Source: Kaistia hirudinis
GTDB taxonomy: Bacteria; Pseudomonadota; Alphaproteobacteria; Rhizobiales; Kaistiaceae
Assembly: GCF_014196455.1 (NCBI RefSeq)
Contig: NZ_JACIDS010000002.1
Location: forward strand, 930,001 to 994,000
DNA length: 64,000 nucleotides
Direction: 5' to 3'
This document shows, in pieces, positions 52,875 through 61,603 of the stretch (positions within the stretch are counted from its first letter, which is position 1; the number at the start of each line of letters is the position of its first letter). The notes beneath the pieces were generated by a model, which ran no database searches, was not told the origin of the DNA, and saw only the letters and a program-made list of their open reading frames with translations. Both the position numbers and the translations under genes were made by a program.

Positions 52875-54589
52875 GGCGCCTCTTCTGAACCGGCAGTGTG
52901 GCTGGCCCGCGCATTGCTCCGCAACTGGCTCAGTTCCTCCCGCCGCTCCTCCTCCTGTCGACCGATCTCTTTCGACCGGCCGACGAAGACGGCAAACTCG
53001 CTCTGCTTTTCGGCAAGTTCATGGCTGAGGTCGGCAATGCGGCGTTCCGTCTCCTCGATCGAGCGCCGGAGCAGCCGGGCGCGTTCGGCTGCGGCGAATT
53101 CGGCCGCCTCCGCCGCCAGATGATTGGCGCGTTCCTTTTGCCAGCGCAGCGAGCCCATCAGAACCGCTCCGTCCTCGACATAAGCATCGGCGATCGTGAT
53201 GCCGCGACTGTCCAGCAGCAGCTCGCCGACTTGGTTGGAGTGCGCCGTGCCGCGGGACTTGACGATGGTCAATGCCCGGTTGCGTTCTCCGTTGTTCACG
53301 ACGTAGGATAGATGAATCCAGTTGTCGCACAAGGTCGAGACATAAGAGCGCGAGGATTCGGCTTCCGTCGCGTTGCGTTCGAGCAGGCTGGTCAGGACGA
53401 CCGTGATCCCTTCGCGCTTGCAGAACTGGGTCAGCCGGCGCACGGCGCTTTGCGAACTTGGCGAGGCCGTGAAGATCGAGATCGGATCGATCATCACATG
53501 GCGCGGCGCATGCCGCCTGATCTGGTCGAGGATCTCGTGCACGAATTCATCCGGGCCGGCCGATCGATCCGCCATGCCGTGAATCCTGAGCAGGCCCGAG
53601 GCGAGGTGCGCGGAGAGGTCGGTGCAGACAGAGGCGACGTTGCGCACGATCTCCTTCGGCGCCTCGTCGAAGCTGATGCCGAGCGCCCTCTCGCCGCGTT
53701 CGCAGACGGCGGCCAGGAAGCGGGTGCCGAGGGTCGTCTTCGCCGTGCCGGGCGCGCCGGACAGAAGCGTGCTGGATCCGCGAAAAAGGCCGCCGCCGAG
53801 CATGGTGTCGAGGCGCGCAATGCCGGTGGGCAGCCGTTCCGTCGAAACGGGAATGGCGGGCGGCTCCGGATTGGTCGCGTCCACCACGATTCCGCTGGCC
53901 GTCATGACGAAGGCGACGCGTCCCTGGGCATGGGCGGAGCTGCGGTATTTCTGGATCGCAACGCCGCGGGTCGAGAAGCCGTCTTCCGCGTCGCGGCTCA
54001 GTTCGACGACGCAATCGGCCATGTAGAGCGCCATCTCCTCGAAGCCGGCGCCGCGAAGCGGGCTCGCTTTCACGGTGACGATCACCGTGCCGGGATGCGA
54101 TTCGACATAGCTTTGCAGCCGGACGAGTTCGCCCCGCTGCGCGCTGTGCGAATCGAGGATCGTCAGCAGCGCGTCGATCCCGTCGAGCACCACGAAGGGC
54201 GGGGCACCCGAATCCCCGGCGCCTTCGATCGCCGACAGCAGGCCGCCAATATCGAAACCGCCGCTGATCATCATGTCCGGATCGGGGCGGCCATCCACGA
54301 ACAGCAGCTGGCCGGCATCGACGAGCCGCTGCACGTCCCAATCGAAGGAATTCATGTCCGACAGCGCGCTCCGCGGCGACTGCTCGAACGAGATGAAGAG
54401 GCCGGTCCGGCCAGTTTGGCGGATCATGTTCAGCATCGCCTGCATGGCGAAGACCGTCTTGCCGGTTCCGGCGGCGCCGATGACCGCGGTGACACGGCCG
54501 AGCGGCAGGCCGCCTGCGGACATGACGTCGAACCCGGCGATTCCCGTCGGAATCTTGTCGGGTCGGATCGACCCGATCGTCTCGGCCAT
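52871..54589 (-). CDS. kaiC: KaiC-like two-domain ATPase/autokinase
   Basis: 572 residues. CI holds Walker A GAAGTGKT (38-45), ISFEQSP (68-72; the second of the usual two glutamates is Gln70) and a FVVLDGIDALL Walker B. CII holds Walker A GAPGTAKT (278-285), ISFDEAP (305-311) and VMIDPISIF. The segment SYVSTLCD aligns with the KaiC phosphorylation site, keeping Ser418-Thr419. Beyond about residue 480 comes a long charged coiled coil (EETERRIADLSHELAEKQSE) absent from cyanobacterial KaiC. The start at 54589 is chosen by alignment; the frame runs to 54718. It lies 53 nt after the EAL gene and overlaps kaiB. Confidence 0.92.
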   Translation of the reverse strand: MAETIGSIRPDKIPTGIAGFDVMSAGGLPLGRVTAVIGAAGTGKTVFAMQAMLNMIRQTGRTGLFISFEQSPRSALSDMNSFDWDVQRLVDAGQLLFVDGRPDPDMMISGGFDIGGLLSAIEGAGDSGAPPFVVLDGIDALLTILDSHSAQRGELVRLQSYVESHPGTVIVTVKASPLRGAGFEEMALYMADCVVELSRDAEDGFSTRGVAIQKYRSSAHAQGRVAFVMTASGIVVDATNPEPPAIPVSTERLPTGIARLDTMLGGGLFRGSSTLLSGAPGTAKTTLGTRFLAAVCERGERALGISFDEAPKEIVRNVASVCTDLSAHLASGLLRIHGMADRSAGPDEFVHEILDQIRRHAPRHVMIDPISIFTASPSSQSAVRRLTQFCKREGITVVLTSLLERNATEAESSRSYVSTLCDNWIHLSYVVNNGERNRALTIVKSRGTAHSNQVGELLLDSRGITIADAYVEDGAVLMGSLRWQKERANHLAAEAAEFAAAERARLLRRSIEETERRIADLSHELAEKQSEFAVFVGRSKEIGRQEEERREELSQLRSNARASHTAGSEEAP

Positions 54590-54642
54590 GCGTGCCACTC
54601 CAGTCCAGCGTCCGCACTGACCCACGTCGGCCGCGAACCAGC

Positions 54643-56262
54643 TTACTCGGTGATCAAGGCCGACAAATCCGAGACTGGCAAGGGGGGCGAATAGAGATAT
54701 CCCTGACCCGCATCGCACCAGATGCCCTGAAGAAAATCAGCCTGGGCGGCTGTCTCGACGCCCTCCGCGATGATCCTCATCCCCAGGCTGTGGCCCATGG
54801 CGACGATCGCGCGCGTGATCGCGCCGGCAGCCTTGTCGCCGGGCAGTTCCCGGATGAAGGAGCGATCGATCTTCAGATGGTCGGCCGGGAAGCGGTTGAG
54901 ATAGGAGAGGCTCGAATAGCCCGTTCCGAAGTCGTCGATGGCGATCGTCACCCCCAGGGCGTGGATCGCCGCCAGCGGACGCAGTCCGGCCTCGCCTTCC
55001 GGCATCAGCTGGCTCTCCGTGATTTCCAGCACCAGCCGCTGGGGTGGCAGACCGGATTCCGCGAGGATGGCGCGGACCGCATCGATGAAGCCCGGATGCC
55101 GGAGCTGGATCGGGGAGACATTGACCGAGACGGAGAGCTGTCCGGGCAGGCGGGCGATGTCGGAACAGGCCTTCGCCAGCACCCATCGCCCGAGCGCGTC
55201 GATCAGGCCGGTCCGCTCGGCCAGGGGGATGAAGACCGTCGGCGCGACGGCATCGCCGCCCGGCTGCTGCCAGCGCGCCAGTGCCTCGACGCTCGTGACG
55301 CTTCCGGAGGACATGTCGATCTGCGGCTGATAGAGGACGACGATCTCCCCGCGCGTCCAGGCGTCCTTGAGTTTCGCCGCGAGCGGCGCGTCGGCGGTCG
55401 AAATCTGCCGCCGCGCGCCGCGCAAGGAGCGTTTCGTGTCGTCGATCAGCGCGACGATGACGGCGCCGATCAGCAGGGCCGAGAGGATCGGGAGCGCTTC
55501 GATCGTCGCCTGCGGGCCGAACACCGTGGCGATGACCGCCACCAGAAGCAGCGGGGCGGCGACGAGAAGCAGGCGCCGCCGGACGAGACTGCCGCTCGAC
55601 TTCCTGGCGAGGACCCGGCGCATGGGCGTCTTGTCCGCGACGGATGCCAGGATGGCCGTCCCGCCGAGCAGGCCACCGGCCATGGTCGGCGCCGCCAACT
55701 GGCCGAAGAAGCCCTGCAGATGCGTGGCGTAGCCGATCGCGACAGCGCCGACGATCAGAAGCGCGAGGCCACTCGTCAGCTGGGCGAGGGCATAGCGGCG
55801 CAACTGCATGGAAATAACTGCGGCTGCGAGGCCGATCATCATCACCATGGTCTGGGGACTCATGCCGACCGGCGACCCTGCCAGGGCTTCGGCCGCCAGG
55901 CGGGCCCGGAAAGGCGAGATTGAACTGAACGCCTCGGGCCTTCCGCTCGCAACAGTGATCAGTCGAAATGCGACGATCCCCGCCGTGATCATCGACAGGG
56001 TGACGGCAAAGGCACGGTTCGCCCGCTCACGCCGCGGCGCGTAGCGCCTGCCAGAAGCCCAAATGGCGGCGCCGAGCGCGACCAGGCAGATCGCGGTCCA
56101 GGGGTGCGACGTCATGTGCACCGGCCCGACCCGCCAGAGTGGTGTACTATGCAATGAGTAGTTGAAGAGAACCAGCGCGCCCGTGGCGATGCACCCGCAG
56201 GCAAGCGCCGTCGACGTTATGCGCGCGCCGCGGATAGCCCACTGCCTGTATCGCCTCGACAA
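54643..56262 (-). CDS. Membrane-anchored EAL domain cyclic di-GMP phosphodiesterase
   Basis: 539 residues. The N-terminal 275 residues hold about seven to eight hydrophobic helices of a probable sensor. No GGDEF domain is present. The EAL domain (about 297-535) has every catalytic element: QPQID, E326 in VEALARW, N381, E413, DDFGTGYSSLSYL (D443, D444), K464 in LKIDRSFI, AEGVET (E500, E503) and GQGYLYS. It should hydrolyse c-di-GMP to pGpG. The start is a TTG at 56262, with GGGGGAAC about 9 nt upstream; no ATG fits. Same strand as kaiC and 53 nt before it, so probably one operon. Confidence 0.92.
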   Translation of the reverse strand: MSRRYRQWAIRGARITSTALACGCIATGALVLFNYSLHSTPLWRVGPVHMTSHPWTAICLVALGAAIWASGRRYAPRRERANRAFAVTLSMITAGIVAFRLITVASGRPEAFSSISPFRARLAAEALAGSPVGMSPQTMVMMIGLAAAVISMQLRRYALAQLTSGLALLIVGAVAIGYATHLQGFFGQLAAPTMAGGLLGGTAILASVADKTPMRRVLARKSSGSLVRRRLLLVAAPLLLVAVIATVFGPQATIEALPILSALLIGAVIVALIDDTKRSLRGARRQISTADAPLAAKLKDAWTRGEIVVLYQPQIDMSSGSVTSVEALARWQQPGGDAVAPTVFIPLAERTGLIDALGRWVLAKACSDIARLPGQLSVSVNVSPIQLRHPGFIDAVRAILAESGLPPQRLVLEITESQLMPEGEAGLRPLAAIHALGVTIAIDDFGTGYSSLSYLNRFPADHLKIDRSFIRELPGDKAAGAITRAIVAMGHSLGMRIIAEGVETAAQADFLQGIWCDAGQGYLYSPPLPVSDLSALITE

Positions 56263-56423
56263 GATGATGAGTTCCCCCGACGCCCACCATTGAGGTACCG
56301 GGAACCCTGACGGGCCAATTCCTAAGAATCGCCTTAAACCGTCACAGAAACACGGCCCGATCTACCGTGAGTCACGGCTTCGTGACGTCGTCACGCAGAA
56401 CGGGTGCGAGGGCCCGACGGGCG

Positions 56424-58412
56424 TCAATCCGCGCCGGTGTGGAAGAAGTCGTAGATCGTCTGCGCCATCTGGGCCGAGACGCCGGGGGCGCTCATCAGAT
56501 CCTGGATGCTGGCGCGGCTGACGGATTTGGCGGTGCCGAAATGGGCGAGCAAGGCGCGCTTCCGCGTCGGGCCGATACCCTCGATCTCGTCGAGCGGGTT
56601 CTTGGTCAGCGCGGTCTTGCGGCGGGCGCGATGCGAGCCGATGGCGAAACGATGCGCCTCGTCGCGGAGCCGCTGCACGAAATAGAGCACGGGGTCGCGC
56701 GGCTGCAGCATGAAGGGCTCGCGGCCGGGAATGAAGAACTTCTCGCGGCCCGCGTCGCGGTCCGGTCCCTTGGCAATTCCGACAAGCGGGACTTCGCCCT
56801 CGAGGCCGAGTTCCTCGAGGATGCCACGTGCGGCGGAGAGCTGGCCCGCGCCACCATCGATGAAGACGAGATCCGGCCAGGGGCCGAAGCCGTCCTCGTC
56901 GCGCGGCGCATTCTCGCGCGAGCCGTGCTCCTTGACGAGGCGGGAGAACCGGCGCGTCAGCACCTCGCGCATCATGCCGAAATCGTCGCCCGGCGTGATC
57001 TCCTCCGAGCGGATGTTGAACTTGCGGTACTGGTTCTTCACGAAGCCGCCCGGTCCGGCGACGATCATGCCGCCGACGGCGTTGGTGCCCATGATGTGGC
57101 TGTTGTCATAGACCTCGATCCGCTTCGGCGGCCCTTCGAGGCCGAACGCCTCGCCGACGCCTTCGAGCAGCTTGGCCTGGCTCGACGTCTCGGCGAGATT
57201 GCGGCCGAGCGCGTCGCGCGCATTGGTCAGCGCGTGGTCGACGAGGTCCTTCTTCTCGCCGCGCTTCGGCACGGCGATCTCGACCTTGTGGCCGGCATGC
57301 TCGCTGAGCGCCTCGGCGAGGAGGTCCATCTCCTCGATCTCGTGGCTGATCAGGATCAGCCGCGGGCAGGGCTTGTCCTCGTAGAACTGGGCGATGAAGG
57401 CGGCCAGCACCTCGGCCTCGCCGAGCGATTTGTCGGCGCGCGGATAGAAGGCGTGGTTGCCCCAGTTCTGCCCGGTGCGGAAGAAGAACACCTGCACGCA
57501 GCTCTGTCCGCCTTCCTGGTGGACGGCGATCACGTCTGCCTCGTCGACGCCCTGCGGGTTGATGCCCTGGTGCGACTGGACATGGGAGAGGGCGGCGATG
57601 CGGTCGCGATAGATAGCGGCGCGCTCGAAATCGAGCTCGGCGCTCGCCGATTCCATCGCGCGGGCGAGATCGGTGCGGATCGCGCTCGACTTGCCGGAGA
57701 GGAAGCCCTTCGCCTCCTTGACGAGGCCGGCATAGTCGGGAAGCGAGATTTCGCCCGTGCAGGGGGCCGAGCAGCGCTTGATCTGAAAGAGCAGGCAGGG
57801 CCGCGTCCGACTCTCATAGACGCTGTCGGTGCACGTGCGGATCAGGAAGGCGCGCTGGATCGCGTTCACGGTCCGCCCGACGGCGAGCGCCGAGGCGAAG
57901 GGGCCGAAATAGTCGCCCTTCCGCGTATGCGCGCCGCGATGCTTGACGATCTGCGGCGCCTCGTGATCGCCCGTGATCAGGATATAGGGGAACGACTTGT
58001 CGTCGCGCAGCAGCACGTTAAAGCGCGGCCGCAAGCGCTTGATCAGATTCGCTTCCAGCAGCAGCGCTTCCGTCTCGGTGCGCGTGGTGACGAACTCCAT
58101 CGTCGCCGTCTGCTGGATCATGCGAATGATGCGGTTCGACTGCATGCCGATCCGCGTATAGCTCGTCACGCGCTTCTTGAGATTGCGCGCCTTGCCGACA
58201 TAGAGGACCGTGCCCTTGGCGTCGAACATGCGATAGACGCCGGGCGCATTCGGCAGGCGCGTCACGAAATCGGCGATCACGGCCGCGCCCTGGCCGCGCG
58301 GCGTCAGCTCGCCGCCGGCCTCGAAGGCCATCTCCTCGGCGGGGATGTCCCCGGTCGCTTCCGTCTCCGGCGGAACCGGAGCGTTGCCGTCTGGTGTCGT
58401 GCTGTCGTTCAC
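56424..58412 (-). CDS. uvrC: Excinuclease ABC subunit C
   Basis: Makes both incisions in nucleotide excision repair. It has 662 residues. A GIY-YIG nuclease domain ([20 protein letters not shown], residues about 55-75), a Cys-containing segment ([13 protein letters not shown]), a UVR motif ([20 protein letters not shown]), the RNase H-like C-terminal nuclease ([30 protein letters not shown]) and helix-hairpin-helix repeats ([17 protein letters not shown]) are all present. A 40-residue acidic leader is extra. Its ATG overlaps the SDR stop (ATGA). Confidence 0.96.
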   Translation of the reverse strand: MNDSTTPDGNAPVPPETEATGDIPAEEMAFEAGGELTPRGQGAAVIADFVTRLPNAPGVYRMFDAKGTVLYVGKARNLKKRVTSYTRIGMQSNRIIRMIQQTATMEFVTTRTETEALLLEANLIKRLRPRFNVLLRDDKSFPYILITGDHEAPQIVKHRGAHTRKGDYFGPFASALAVGRTVNAIQRAFLIRTCTDSVYESRTRPCLLFQIKRCSAPCTGEISLPDYAGLVKEAKGFLSGKSSAIRTDLARAMESASAELDFERAAIYRDRIAALSHVQSHQGINPQGVDEADVIAVHQEGGQSCVQVFFFRTGQNWGNHAFYPRADKSLGEAEVLAAFIAQFYEDKPCPRLILISHEIEEMDLLAEALSEHAGHKVEIAVPKRGEKKDLVDHALTNARDALGRNLAETSSQAKLLEGVGEAFGLEGPPKRIEVYDNSHIMGTNAVGGMIVAGPGGFVKNQYRKFNIRSEEITPGDDFGMMREVLTRRFSRLVKEHGSRENAPRDEDGFGPWPDLVFIDGGAGQLSAARGILEELGLEGEVPLVGIAKGPDRDAGREKFFIPGREPFMLQPRDPVLYFVQRLRDEAHRFAIGSHRARRKTALTKNPLDEIEGIGPTRKRALLAHFGTAKSVSRASIQDLMSAPGVSAQMAQTIYDFFHTGAD

Positions 58413-59164
58413 TCTTTGATCCCTACGACGTCGGGCGTCTCCCAGGCAAGGTGCTGGCCGCCGTCGAGCGCGATCATCTGGCCGGTGATCGAGCCGGTCT
58501 CGTGCAGATAGCGGATCGTGCGGCCGAATTCGGCAAGCTCCGGCCCATGGCCGAGCAGGACCGCCTCGGCCTGGCGCGCGAAATCCGCCGGGTCCTGGCG
58601 CGGCGAGGGCAGGGTCGGGCCGGGGCCAATGGCGTTCACGCGGATGCGCGGGGCAAGCGCCTGCGCCAGCGTCCGCGTCGCGGTGAGCAGCGCCGATTTC
58701 GAAAGCTGGTAGGACAGGAAATGCGGCGTCGTCTTCCAGGCGCGCTGGTCAACCATATTGACGACGAGGCCTTTGGCCGGCGCGGGCAGGGCGCTCGCGA
58801 AGGCATCCGCCAGCAGCACCGGCGCCGTCAGGTTCACGGCCAGCTGGCGCTGGAAGCGTTCGGGATCCAAGTCGCCGATCCCGTCCGCCTCGAAGATCGA
58901 AGCATTGTTGACGAGCAGCGTCGCCGGCCCGAGTCGCTCGGCCACGAGGGCCGGCAGCGCCCGCGTCGCCTCAAGGTCCGCGAGATCGGCAACGACGACG
59001 GTGGACCTGCCACCGCGCGCGCGGATCGCCTCGGCGAGTGCATTGGCCTCGCGCTCCGAGCGATTGCAGTGGATCGCGACCGCATAGCCGTTCGCCGCCA
59101 GATCCTCGACGATCGCCCGCCCGATCCGCCGAGCCCCGCCCGTGACGAGCGCTATCCTGTCCAT
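58409..59164 (-). CDS. Short-chain dehydrogenase/reductase, pteridine-reductase-like
   Basis: 251 residues. The cofactor loop is [12 protein letters not shown], with GARRIG typical of NADPH-dependent PTR1/FolM-type enzymes. [13 protein letters not shown] and the active site YQLSKSAL follow. The usual catalytic Ser is replaced ([10 protein letters not shown]), as in PTR1-like proteins. It may reduce a pterin, but this is not shown. It overlaps uvrC by 4 nt, an arrangement common in Hyphomicrobiales. The start at 59164 gives the standard N-terminus ([10 protein letters not shown]). Confidence 0.9.
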   Translation of the reverse strand: MDRIALVTGGARRIGRAIVEDLAANGYAVAIHCNRSEREANALAEAIRARGGRSTVVVADLADLEATRALPALVAERLGPATLLVNNASIFEADGIGDLDPERFQRQLAVNLTAPVLLADAFASALPAPAKGLVVNMVDQRAWKTTPHFLSYQLSKSALLTATRTLAQALAPRIRVNAIGPGPTLPSPRQDPADFARQAEAVLLGHGPELAEFGRTIRYLHETGSITGQMIALDGGQHLAWETPDVVGIKE

Positions 59165-59539
59165 ATCCGCACTTCTCTCCCCGCCGCCCATTCGCCGGTA
59201 CTCCTAGATAGGACGGGCGCGCGGATTCGGTAAGCGCCCGCCCGTTTGTCACTTGCCCGGATCGGGACGCTATGACGCGCCGCATGGTGAACGGGCGGAA
59301 ACACCTGTGCCGTCAATGTGGCGTGGCCTCGGTGTCGCCGTTTGAGCCGCGCAAGAAAGATCCATGAAAACAATGTCTTGGGCGGAATGTGCGGCTCTAC
59401 GGCAACGCTGTTCATTGTCCCGAAGTCGCCCCAATTTGCTTGCCCTTCCGCCGCATTGCGGCGGTTGATTGGGGCATCGGCCGATGCGTCTCCGGTGCGT
59501 GGCCGTGGTGTTTCATGTTGTGTACCGCTGGAGAACACG
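59165..59539. promoter_or_regulatory. Divergent region and structured leader of the Omp25-like gene
   Basis: 375 nt between the SDR and porin genes. Near the porin it contains a nested inverted repeat: outer arms CCCCAAT (59429-59435) and ATTGGGG (59468-59474) enclose an inner 6-bp stem CCGCCG (59448-59453) with CGGCGG (59459-59464). It ends 65 nt before the porin start and is probably in the 5' untranslated region. The rest holds no recognisable gene. Confidence 0.45.
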
Positions 59540-60190
59540 ATGCTGCGTATCCGCACTTTCTCGCTCGCCGCCGCGGCTCTCGCGCTCGGCGCGGTCCCGG
59601 CGCTTGCCGCCGACCTTTCCTATAATCCCTCGCCGCTCGTCACGGCCCCCACGGGCTTCACCTGGACCGGGCCCTATCTCGGCGCGATCCTCGGCTATGG
59701 CTGGAGCGATTTCGACGTCCGCAACAATCTCGCCCCGGCGACGCCGACCGCGGAAGGCGGCAAGATCGGCGTCTATGGCGGCTACAACTACGACCTCGGC
59801 AACAACGTCGTGCTCGGCGTCGAAGGCGACCTGAACATCGACAATGTCCGTGGCAATTACGGCTTCGATGGCTCGGTGAAGCAGAACTGGGACGGGACGC
59901 TGCGGGGCCGCGCCGGCTATTCCTTCGGCCGCGTCATGGCCTATGGCACGGGCGGCGGCGCCGTCTCGGGCGCGACCGTCAGCAAGGGCGGCTACGAAAC
60001 CGACAACACCCATTGGGGCTGGACGCTCGGCGCCGGCGTCGAGGCGGCCGTGACCGACCATGTCACCGCGCGCCTCGAATATCAGTACGCGGATTTCGGC
60101 GAGCAGTTTTACCAGACCGGCCCGCTCACCGGCCAGAATGTCGACCTCAACACCAGCACGATCCGCGCTGGCGTCGGCTACAAGTTCTGA
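59540..60190 (+). CDS. Omp25/RopB-like outer membrane beta-barrel protein
   Basis: 216 residues. A signal peptide (MLRIRTFSLAAAALALGAVP, ending ALAAD) is followed by an eight-stranded barrel: WTGPYLGAILGYGWSDFDV, GGYNYDLGNNVVLGVEGDLN, TLRGRAGYSFGRVMAYGTGG, VTARLEYQYADFGEQF, and a terminal strand ending in Phe (STIRAGVGYKF), as required for BAM insertion. It is the major small OMP type of Hyphomicrobiales, with a structural role in the envelope. GGAGAACACG precedes the ATG. A terminator follows. Confidence 0.92.
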   Translation: MLRIRTFSLAAAALALGAVPALAADLSYNPSPLVTAPTGFTWTGPYLGAILGYGWSDFDVRNNLAPATPTAEGGKIGVYGGYNYDLGNNVVLGVEGDLNIDNVRGNYGFDGSVKQNWDGTLRGRAGYSFGRVMAYGTGGGAVSGATVSKGGYETDNTHWGWTLGAGVEAAVTDHVTARLEYQYADFGEQFYQTGPLTGQNVDLNTSTIRAGVGYKF

Positions 60191-60226
60191 CCTTTCTGCC
60201 GCGCGCTCCCACCCCGCACGCGAGAA

Positions 60227-60258
60227 GATGCCCGGGCCCGTCCCGGGCATCGTCTTTT
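60227..60258 (+). terminator. Rho-independent terminator of the Omp25-like gene
   Basis: A perfect 10-bp stem (GATGCCCGGG at 60227-60236 with CCCGGGCATC at 60242-60251), 5-nt loop, then GTCTTTTC. It lies 37 nt past the stop codon. Confidence 0.88.
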
Positions 60259-60269
60259 CGGGGGGATGG

Positions 60270-60914
60270 TCAGGCCGGACGATAGACCTGCGCCATGGCG
60301 CCGGTCGCGAAGACCGAGGCGCTGAGGAGCTTCAGCGTCTTCGGCGCCGCCAGCTCGCTGAAGATCGACTTGCCGCGCCCGAGCAGCACCGGATGCACCA
60401 GCAGGCGCAGTTCGTCGACGAGATCCGCCGCCATCAGACTGCGCGCGAAGCGGACGCCGCCATGCGCGAGGATCGGCTTGCCGCCTTCGGCCTTCAGCCG
60501 CGCGATCGTGCCTTCGAGATCGCCGGAGACGCGCGGCTCGGCCCAGGCCGCCTCGACGGGCGACAGCGCGCGGTCGGCGTCGGTCGCCGCCGTCTCCCCC
60601 GGCGAGATGGCACCGTCTGATTGGCGGATGGCGAGCCGCGCGCGCGGCGGCTCGATGAGCCCGGCGCGCGAGAAGATCACCTTCGGGATCTCGTTCATCG
60701 GCGCGGCGTAGATTTCCGTCGAATAGGGCCAGTAGCTGGCCATGTCGTAATAGGTCCGGCTGCCCATCACATGGACGCCGGCGCTCCAGAGCAGATCCAT
60801 GGTCCAGGCATTGGCGCCCTCGTCCATGGAGGCGAACACCCATTCGACCTGGTTCTCCGGCCCGCAGACGAAGCCATCGGCCGACATCGACATTTTCAGG
60901 ATCAGCGGCCGCAT
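60270..60914 (-). CDS. Dihydrofolate reductase family (RibD C-terminal-like) protein
   Basis: 214 residues with the DHFR/RibD reductase fold: LILKMSMSADGFVCGPENQV, GVHVMGSRTYYDMASYWPYS, KVIFSRAG, and IARLKAEGGKPILAHGGVRF before LVDELRLLVHPVLLGRGKSI. Proteins of this group (YwjB/YyaP-like) use NADPH but are not the housekeeping folate enzyme. The reaction is unknown. GAGGAGGACCGTTC fixes the ATG at 60914. Confidence 0.9.
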   Translation of the reverse strand: MRPLILKMSMSADGFVCGPENQVEWVFASMDEGANAWTMDLLWSAGVHVMGSRTYYDMASYWPYSTEIYAAPMNEIPKVIFSRAGLIEPPRARLAIRQSDGAISPGETAATDADRALSPVEAAWAEPRVSGDLEGTIARLKAEGGKPILAHGGVRFARSLMAADLVDELRLLVHPVLLGRGKSIFSELAAPKTLKLLSASVFATGAMAQVYRPA

Positions 60915-60999
60915 GAACGGTCCTCCTCGATTTAACCGAATGGATAAATAGAAGGAAGAAACAGTCAAGCAGGAGCGGCGGTGAGGCGGCGCCTCCCGT

Positions 61000-61332
61000 T
61001 CAATGCGCCGAGGACTGGGAGAAGGCGTTGATGACGATGACACCGGCGATGATCAGGCCGATGCCGATCAACGCCGCGGCGTCGAGCTTCTGTCCGAAGA
61101 GCAGCCAGGCGGCGCCGGATATCAGGACGATGCCCGTGCCGGACCAGATCGCATAGGCGATGCCGACCGGCAAGACCTTCAGCGTCAGCGACAAGAAGTA
61201 GAACGAAATCACATAGCCGACGATCACGACGAGGGAGGGGATCAGCTTGGTGAACCCATCCGATGCACGCATGGCCGAGGTCGCGATGACCTCCGACACG
61301 ATCGCGATACCGAGATATAGATAGGCAGGCAT
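61000..61332 (-). CDS. Small multidrug resistance (SMR) family transporter
   Basis: 110 residues and four membrane helices, the standard SMR size. Helix 1 carries the essential glutamate ([19 protein letters not shown]). [18 protein letters not shown] is the conserved helix 3-loop block with the YAIWSG signature. This is the EmrE/QacE branch, which exports quaternary ammonium compounds and other cations by proton antiport, although guanidinium export remains possible. The start at 61332 is set by family alignment. Confidence 0.92.
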   Translation of the reverse strand: MPAYLYLGIAIVSEVIATSAMRASDGFTKLIPSLVVIVGYVISFYFLSLTLKVLPVGIAYAIWSGTGIVLISGAAWLLFGQKLDAAALIGIGLIIAGVIVINAFSQSSAH

Positions 61333-61439
61333 GATCAATCCCCCGCTGGAGGCGGATCTTAGAACAATTCCGCGCAACGGCGTCACGTTCACCTTGTCGT
61401 GAACAAGGACGCGGGCGACGAGGCGCCACCGTCTCCGCC

Positions 61440-61533
61440 GTCATCCCGTGCTCGACACGGGATCCATTCAGCCGAAGCGGCAAACGATCATACGCCTCAG
61501 GCTGTATGGATTCCGGCTTTCGCCGGAATGACG
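61440..61533. repeat. Intergenic palindromic repeat, copy 3
   Basis: Begins GTCATCCCGTGCTCGACACG followed by GGATCCATTCAGC, and ends TATGGATTCCGGCTTTCGCC followed by GGAATGAC. The ends match copies 1 and 2. The interior ACGCCTCAGGCTGTATGGA corresponds to the complement of the left arm of copy 2. It lies between the SMR and inositol-phosphatase-like genes. Confidence 0.85.
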
Positions 61534-61603
61534 GCGTTCCGGGCTAAAGGGCGGACGCTTCACGCCTGCCAGGGCGTCCCTTGGCGGCCCCTTCGCCCCT
61601 CTC

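Noticed and set aside
56367-58511. 714-codon plus-strand frame opposite uvrC
   Set aside because: Antisense shadow. uvrC is complete and in its usual context with an SDR gene.
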